Shown here: positions 57,627 through 64,000 of the stretch, one piece after another | Layout of the letters: each line of letters opens with the position of its first letter | Position numbering within the stretch: position 1 is the first letter of the stretch | Assembly (NCBI RefSeq): GCF_030052815.1 | Contig: NC_079495.1 | Span: 37,613,703 to 37,677,702, forward strand | Length of the DNA: 64,000 bases | From: Hevea brasiliensis | Lineage: Eukaryota > Streptophyta > Magnoliopsida > Malpighiales > Euphorbiaceae | Reading direction: 5' to 3' | Notes under the pieces: generated by a model | The model's database searches: none | Told to the model about the DNA's origin: nothing | What the model saw: the letters and a program-made list of their open reading frames with translations, nothing else | Made by a program: the position numbers and the translations under genes

Positions 57627-59716
57627 TGTTAGTAGTATGCCCTAGAGCTTATCATTTAGTATGTATCTTGTACATATTTTTATTAATAAAAGGCATTTCC
57701 ACTTTTCCGTTTACATAATATAGTTATGTGTAATAGAAAAGGTCCATTGATATTTTGTTAGAAATATTATTCTTAAGTTGTTAAGAATATGAGTGACAAT
57801 ATTTCTAGCACAAAGTATTTTAAATAGGTTCACAATCGAGGATACTTCATAATAAGGACATGACTTATCCAGAAAGATTGTATTCATGTTTGTTCCTAAG
57901 TTATTTATATAAGATATAAATAAGATGGAATGATGAGTCTCATGCCATATAACAAACATGATGGGCACTTATAAATGATAAGTAGGCCGAACCAGTGACA
58001 CTTATGACAAGCACATGGAGTTTACTCTTGTCAATGTTTTGTCATAAATCATATCAGTGCATATAATCTTTAGACCTGAGATAGCACAATTATCTTGTAT
58101 ATAGGTAGTTTGAGTTTGATACTGCTTTCATACTTGTACTATGTATGGGTATATGGGCATCTGTTGGCTCCTACTAGTTATATATGGAGGTAGGTGTTGA
58201 TCGAGATGGAATCTGTTCCTCTAAGTAAATAGAGATAAAATCCTATGTTCATTTAATTGTTCTTGATGTTTTAAGTTCCTAGCCAGGAAAGATAGATTTA
58301 TTCAGAAAAGAGTTTCTGATAAGAAAATATTTTTAATGAAGAACTGGAATTAAAAGAGAACATAATATTCATAGCAAATGGAGTTTGACATAAACCATGA
58401 CTCCAGCTTGAGTTGGGATTTTGTAACAGAGAGATTCTAGTGCATGGTAACATATGATTATAGGTTCATTTAAGGTAAACCTTATTACTAATTGGGTGGC
58501 CATGGCATGCTATGCTAGGTGTTAACCATGGTCTATGAGGTTCATAAAATGATTTAGAGAAATCATTTATGGTAAGAAAGAGTTCTGATGATATTAAGAG
58601 TTGATATCATGTCTCATTGCCAATTAGTGATGAGCCTAGTAAGTCACACACACACACAAGTTATCACCTATTTAAATATAATTTAATTAATTAATTAAAG
58701 AGTTTAATTGACTAATTAAATAGGTTTAGTTTGCAATTAAATTGCAAAGTCCCTAGCATGACTTGAAACCAAATCTAGATTATTGGATGTATAGTATAAG
58801 TTAAATTTATATTTAAAGTGTTTAAATATGAATTTAATTAATAATAAATTAATTAATTAATTTATATTTGATATAAATTAGAAGAAGAAAAATAATTATT
58901 TTGGGTTAAGAACTCAAAATTAAGACACAGGGGTATTTTGGCCATTTTACAGTGTGACACGTGGCACCATGAGATGGTGACACATGGGATTACACATAAG
59001 CTTGCCAAATATTTTTTAATCATGTAAGATGATTAAAATCAAGATTAAATATAGGTTTGAGACTTGGCACAATGTGATTGGGTCACTTAAACTTAGAGCT
59101 AATCAAAGGGTGACATGTGGCAAGGGTTTAATGTGTTAAACTAGCTCTATAAGTGTTGTTATGAAAAAGAAAAATAACCAGCAGCCACTCCTCTCCTTTG
59201 TCACACCATTTTGAGGCTCTCCATCTATTCTTCTTCGTCTCTCATCAAGTCAAAGAAATTAGCCATCAATCTCTTGAATTAAGAACAATAGAAATTGTTT
59301 ATAGTGTCCTATTTACATCTCTAATCTCTTAAAAGGCAGAACTTGAATTTCTAATTAATAGAAAAAGCTTTAGAAGCTGTTCAAGGGCTACCATAGGTGT
59401 TCTTGGTGTGGACAAGCTAGAGGGACAACATTTGGTGTCCTGAAGACAAATCTCAAAGGCGCAGACACGCTGCAGTGTATCAAGAGGTTAGTGTAATTAT
59501 TCTTGATTTAATCTAGGGTTCTAAAATTAATATGATTAATTTTAAAATCTTAAATGGCAAATACAGATCCAAAAACATATTAAAAGAGTTTTAATATGTT
59601 GTTTATCATTGAAATCAAATAGATAAAAATAAATCTTGCATGATGCATGTGACCCTAGGTGAAAATTTTTGAATTCAATGGTATAAACTTGTGTTTTTTA
59701 CGCTTCCGTTCCTTCA
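57627..59716 (+). repeat. Copia 5' LTR (2090 bp)
   Basis: Begins TGTTAGTAGTATGCCC and ends CCTTCA, followed by AT and the primer site. It contains AT-rich blocks (58680-58870), three G-box-like words (58955-59122) and a TATA-like element at 59145. No coding is seen. Confidence 0.88.
58955..59122 (+). promoter_or_regulatory. Three G-box-like words in the copia LTR promoter
   Basis: TGACACGTGGCA (58955), TGACACATGGGA (58978) and TGACATGTGGCA (59111). The first has the palindromic G-box CACGTG; the others differ by transitions. They stand upstream of CTCTATAAGTG (59145-59155), a possible TATA box. Regulation by bZIP or bHLH factors is inference. Confidence 0.5.
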
Positions 59717-59718
59717 AT

Positions 59719-59730
59719 TGGTATCAGAGC
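59719..59730 (+). other. Primer-binding site of the copia element
   Basis: TGGTATCAGAGC, two bases after the LTR end. Complementary to initiator Met tRNA. Confidence 0.93.
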
Positions 59731-59979
59731 CAGGTTATATTTTCCATTTAGATTGATGTTTATATGATTTAATTGTGTGTTTGATCATGAGATCAAAAGT
59801 TCATTGCTGGTTGCAAAGCCAAGGTGGCGGCACAAATGATGAACACCATGGTGCGCATGGTAGATGCACCACAAATGTGTGCAAAGGTAAATGGATGGTG
59901 AATGTGCAATTGTTGTATGATCTAAGATCCATTTTATGTCTAATTAAATTATTTAATTAGAATTTTTATCACACAATTA

Positions 59980-60325
59980 AATTATGATTCAAATCAGAAT
60001 TTTAAAAATTATTTGAATGTGATTCAAATCTGAATTTTAAAAGTTGTTTGAATGTGATTCAAATCTGAATTTTAAAAGTTGTTTGAATGTGATTCAAATC
60101 TGAATTTTTAAAGTTGTTTGAATCATATTTAAATCTGATTTTTTAAAATTGATTGAAAAAAATTCAGATCTGATTTTTTAAAAAATGTTTGAATGTGATT
60201 CAAATCTGAATTTTTAAAGTTGTTTGAATGTGATTCAAATATGAATTTTTAAATTTGTTTGAATGAGATTCAAATATGAATTTTTAAATTTATTTGAATC
60301 ATATTCAAATCTGAATTTTTAAGTT
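59980..60325 (+). repeat. Leader tandem array, unit about 35 bp, ~9-10 copies
   Basis: Units of TTTGAATGTGATTCAAATCT then GAATTTTTAAAGTTG follow each other; later units vary (GATATGAATTTT, AGATTCAAATA). GATTCAAATCTGAATTT has internal inverted symmetry, so units can fold. It lies between primer site and gag. Confidence 0.85.
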
Positions 60326-61501
60326 GAATATGAGATATTCAATTTAATATAAGTATGTATGCTTTATTTAATTGTTAAATAGTGATATGCATGATGGATG
60401 ATCATGGACTATAAAAGACCAATGTGATTGGATTTATTTCTTTTATGTTTCTTTGGGATTGTAAATTAATTAATTTATTTTAATTTATTTTGGGCATGTA
60501 TTATTAAGTTTGTAATAATTTTTGGGTTGTAATTTCATTTATTTAAGTTCTTGTAAATTCGGCTTGGTATGCCAAGGATTACTATGTAATATTGGATTGC
60601 AAGAAGTTCAAGGAGGTCAAGAGCATTGGTGGGACCAATGGGAGGAATTCAAGATCAAGTGTTGATTATGTACTCCTTCAGCAACTCTTGTAAAATGAAT
60701 GAATGAAATGCACCTAGGAATGCCCTGATTCAAATCTTGGTGGCTCAGAATTGAATCCCTTAGAAAGTCCATGATCATATCATATTTATTGCTTATCCAT
60801 GAATGCATGAGATGTATGGGAATGTATGCCATTATATGATATATGCATGCTAATTGGATAATGTGCAAAGTGAGACCTTAATAGTAATTAGGATGACCAT
60901 AAAATCTTACAAACAAATGATTAAGTTGGAAATGCTATAATTAAAGTAATTATAACATAGGCCCTCAATTGGGGCAATTATTTTAAGAAATTTTAAATAG
61001 TTGCATAAGATGCAATTAATTTAAGAGATTTTCTTAAAAATAATTGTTAAGCATGAGATGTTGTAAATATGTAAATAGTTTGGTGGCCAATATTGGATGT
61101 ACCTGAGGGCATTAAAATTATTTGCATAATTACTGGCTCAATGGGATCAACTTAACTAATGCAAGATAAGTCAATAATGGATGTACTTGAGATTTTGAGC
61201 ATTAGGAGCTAGGTAAAGGATTGAACCTCACATGAGATGTCATGGGCAAGGAGTTGCTCACTTATAGTTTATTGTAATTCCAATAATGGATGTACCTGAG
61301 GATGATCAATAGAATTATAAGAATTCAATCACCCACTAGAAATCCATCCAACTAGGATTTCCATTTTCTACTTTGGAAGTGTAGGATTCGCTAAGTTAGT
61401 GGGAGGACCAATTTGATTAAAAGGCCATAATCATTTTGGTTAATTACATGATACATTACTAATTAATCTTGTTATTTTCTGCAGTTAATTTTCTGATAAA
61501 A
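60326..61501 (+). other. Copia leader, remainder, with three ATGGATGTACCTGAG repeats
   Basis: Non-coding leader before gag. TTGGATGTACCTGAGG (61094), ATGGATGTACTTGAGA (61180) and ATGGATGTACCTGAGG (61273) recur about 90 bp apart, each after a CAATA. The short open frames here are not recognisable. Confidence 0.65.
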
Positions 61502-62350
61502 ATGAGCACAGAACAACCACCACCATCCAATATCCTTGCAAGCATACTTGATCGCAATAGGTTGACAGGACCTAATATGTCTGATTGGCTAAGAAATTTG
61601 AAACTTGTCCTGAACCTTGAACATATAGAATATATTCTAGATTTAAATGTTCCGGGTCCCTTACCTCTAGAGGCCACACAAGAGGAACATGAAACTTTGG
61701 ATAAGTGGAAGGAGCATGATATGAGAGCTAAGTGTTACATGCTTGCTTCCATGAATAATGAGTTACAAAAGCAGCATGAGAACGTGTTGAGTTCGAGTGA
61801 GATCCTCCTTCACCTACAAGAGTTGTATGGTGAGCACAGCAGGAATGCTAGGTATGAGATATCTAGACAGCTATTCCATATGAGGATGTTTGAGGGACAG
61901 AATGTTGGGGATCATGTCTACAAGATAATTTGGCTGATTGAGCAGTTGGAACATCTTGACTTCAACATGGATTTCCAACTACAGACGGATTTGATCCTTC
62001 AGTCCCTTCCTGAGTCTTTTGGGAATTTTGTGACAAATTTCCATATGACTAAATAGGAATGCACCTTAGCTGGTTTACTCAACATGCTGGTTATTGCCCA
62101 AAAGAATATGCCTGGCAATAAAGGAAAAGAGGTAGCTTTGATTGCATCTTCTTCTGCTGGAAAGTCCAATAAGAAGAAGGGCAATAAGAAAAAGAAATCT
62201 CAGATTCCTAGTCCTTTCAAGAAAATAGCTAAACAGAAAAGGAAGACTAAAGCTGATGGAGGCAAAGGAAACTATTTCCACTGCCAAAAGGATGGGCACT
62301 AGAAAAGGAACTGCCCAGAATATCTTGCTTCTCTGAAGGACAAGAAGGAT
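61502..62350 (+). pseudogene. Copia gag with zinc knuckle, two nonsense codons
   Basis: Start ATG 61502 (MSTEQPPPSN), the first Met before the conserved LDRNRLTGPNMSDWLRNLKL. The gag body runs to FHMTK, stop TAG at 62054, then continues in frame (LAGLLNMLVIAQKN, lysine-rich SNKKKGNKKKKSQ). The knuckle near 62270-62315 reads YFHCQKDGH, stop, KRNC; the standard is CFHC...GHWKRNC, so the first Cys is Tyr and the Trp codon is TAG. The changes fit G-to-A transitions. Confidence 0.88.
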
Positions 62351-62365
62351 ACACCTTCGGAAGGT

Positions 62366-63016
62366 ATGTCCATATCTTGTTATTTAGATTCTGATGATAA
62401 TCATAGTTCATCTACAGCTTGGGTTTTAGATACTGGTGCCAGTTCTCACATTTCTAATGATATGCAGGAACTAGCAAATAGTAGCAGCTTGCGTTCTCAA
62501 GATATTAGAGTCCGGATTGGCAATGGCTCAACTGTTGAAGCTTTAGCCATAGGATCTAAATCTTTTTACATGTTTGGACATGTTTTGTGTTTGGATAACA
62601 TTTTATATGTACCTAATGCTTTTAAGAACATCATTTCTATATCTAGTTTGACTAGAAATGGCTATGAATTTCAGTTCACAGATGATGTTTGCAATATTTA
62701 TTTTGGAAATAAATATGTTGGTTCAGGTTATATGAATGATGGTCTTTATTATTTGGATAATAATGACAAACACAAATTGATTGCAAGTGATCTAAAAGAA
62801 TACAATGCCATGGTGAAAACTAACTCAAGTTCAAAATATATTTGGCACTTAAGGTTATGTCATGTTGCAGAAGATAGGATTGCAAAACTGGAGAAAATGG
62901 GGATTCTATCCTTATTGGGCTCTGAGCCTACTCCAACTTGTGAATCTTGCCTTCAGGGCAAAATGACTAGATTACCCTTTGTTGGACAAGGGCTAAGAGC
63001 TGAAAATATTTTGTAG
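62366..63016 (+). pseudogene. Copia protease and pre-integrase region
   Basis: Same frame as gag. The protease motif AWVLDTGASSHISNDM is intact (D-T-G-A). The GAG-pre-integrase zinc domain shows WHLRLCHVAEDRIAKLEKMG and CESCLQGKM; the first motif usually reads RLGH. A stop at 63014 and another at 63050 flank the conserved HSDVCGPF with the first integrase Asp. Confidence 0.9.
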
Positions 63017-64000
63017 CTAACACATAGTGATGTATGTGGTCCATTTAAATAAATGGCTAGAGGGGGCTTTCATTATTTTATTACCTTTACTGATGATAAA
63101 TCAAGATTTGGGTATTTGTATTTGATGAAATACAAATATGAATCCTTTAAAAAGTTTAAAGAATTTAAATCTGAAGTAGAAAATCAAACAGGAAAGAGTA
63201 TTAAAGCTCTTCGATCAGATCGTGGAGGTGAATACTTGAGAGAGCATGGCATTGTTTGTCAATTGACTCCTCTTGGAACTCTACAGCTGAATGGTGTATC
63301 TGAAAGGAGAAATTGTACCCTATTGGATATGGTACGTAGTATGATGAGCTATACTGATATGCCAATATTCTTTTGGGGATTTGCATTAGAATCAGCTTTG
63401 TATATTCTGAATAGGATTCCATCAAAATCAGTTTCTTCCACACCTTATGAGATATGGCATGGAAGAAAACCAAGTCTTAAGCATGTTAAGATTTGGGGTT
63501 GTCCAGCTTATATCAAAAAGCTGAACACTGATAAATTGGAGACCAGATCAGAAAAAGGTCGATTTGTTGGATATCCAAAAGATAGTTTTGGATATTATTT
63601 TTATTTGCCTACTTCACAAAAGGTTGTGATAATTAGAGATGCCACATTTCTTGAACAACAGTTTGTTCAAGAAGGAGGCAAAGGAAGGCAAATAGAGTTA
63701 GAATTGGAGAATTCTGACCAACCAACAGATCAAATGGATATAGATCCATCTAGTCAACCTATACCCGTTGATGAAACATCTATAGTTGTTCCCCGTAAAA
63801 CAACCAGGGTATCTCACCCACCAGTGAGATATGGTTTTCTTCGTGAAAAAGAACAAGAGTTGTCTACTCATGAAAAAGTAGATCATGGAGATGATCCACT
63901 TACCTATGAAGAAGCTATATCAGATATAGGCTCTTCAAAATGGATTGATGCTATGAAATCTGAGATTGATTCCATGTATAAGAATCAAGTTTGGGATCTT
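63017..64000 (+). pseudogene. Copia integrase and start of reverse transcriptase
   Basis: After the stop at 63050 the frame stays open to the window end. It shows FITFTDDKSRFGYLYLM, LRSDRGGEYL (second Asp) and NGVSERRN (Glu), so the D-D-E residues are present. Between GGEYL and HGIV the usual stretch is shorter by about ten residues (an in-frame deletion), and the normally conserved PPGTPQWNG reads PLGTLQLNG. C-terminal part: WGCPAYIKKL, GRFVGYPKDSFGYYFY. The RT begins with WIDAMKSEIDSMYKNQVWDL at the window end. Confidence 0.9.

Larger units (their letters stand above)
57627..64000 (+). mobile_element. Ty1/copia element, 3' end beyond the window
   Basis: 5' LTR 57627-59716, Met-tRNA primer site, long leader, gag, protease, integrase and the first residues of reverse transcriptase. 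Integrase before RT is the copia order. It inserted into B's integrase; GAAAC (57622-57626) is the left target duplication. At least four stops make it non-autonomous as read. I do not assign a clade. Confidence 0.92.

Noticed and set aside
59719..59730. Match to tRNA sequence
   Set aside because: It is a primer-binding site complementary to the tRNA 3' end, not a tRNA gene; the same applies at 13420 and 36261.
1..64000. Host plant gene between elements
   Set aside because: Every stretch could be matched to an LTR, an element interior or a Tat/Ogre-like segment; no exon-like conserved domain was seen outside of them.

Overview
This 64 kb window looks like plant (angiosperm, most likely eudicot) nuclear repeat DNA. 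I find no host gene, rRNA, tRNA or CRISPR array. Nearly every base can be placed in a nest of LTR retrotransposons: Ty3/gypsy elements of a Tekay/Del-like chromovirus type with very long LTRs (about 3.6-3.9 kb), a Tat/Ogre-like Ty3/gypsy fragment, and one Ty1/copia element. The plant assignment rests on the initiator-Met-tRNA primer sites (TGGTATCAGAGC), the Tat/Ogre-type gag, ORF1 and antisense ORF, the chromodomain-like integrase tail, and the long AT-rich LTRs. I cannot name the species.

Layout. 1-7940 holds LTRs only: LTR M (- strand) is interrupted by LTR K (+), which is interrupted by a solo LTR J (622-4209, target duplication GCTAT); M then runs into a partial LTR N (-). 7941-13412 is a fused LTR (L joined to the 5' LTR of element F) followed by F's primer site and gag remnant (13413-15065). 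Element E (15066-25174, - strand, target duplication TAAAA) is a complete gag-only element inserted in F. F resumes at 25175 and ends in a 3' LTR (26549-27708) that is cut by element A (27709-38371, - strand). A is the autonomous-type gag-protease-RT-RNaseH-integrase-chromodomain element, now inactivated by stops and frameshifts. A's 5' LTR is cut by element C (38372-43018), which belongs to E's family.

43019-54674 is different in composition: a Tat/Ogre-type fragment on the - strand with gag, an upstream ORF1 of the plant DUF7745-like type with coiled coil, a tRNA-Arg-like primer site, a 15-unit hairpin tandem array, and then a + strand (antisense) transcription unit with a TATA box, a Transposase_28-like domain, a predicted 61-nt intron and a coiled-coil second exon. 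54675-57621 is the 3' LTR and integrase end of a second Tekay-type element (B). B is cut by a Ty1/copia element (57627 to beyond the window end) whose gag-pol has at least four nonsense codons and a small in-frame integrase deletion.

How it works together: A and B are the relics of copies that once encoded the replication proteins. E (and probably C) carry LTRs, primer site, polypurine tract and gag but no pol, so they must have been copied in trans. The LTR families share a double stem-loop about 0.6-0.75 kb from the LTR 3' end whose stems are kept although the sequence changes between families; this is the least explained conserved signal in the window. All coding regions here are defective as read, mostly by changes compatible with C-to-T decay of methylated DNA; part of the damage in E may be sequencing error.
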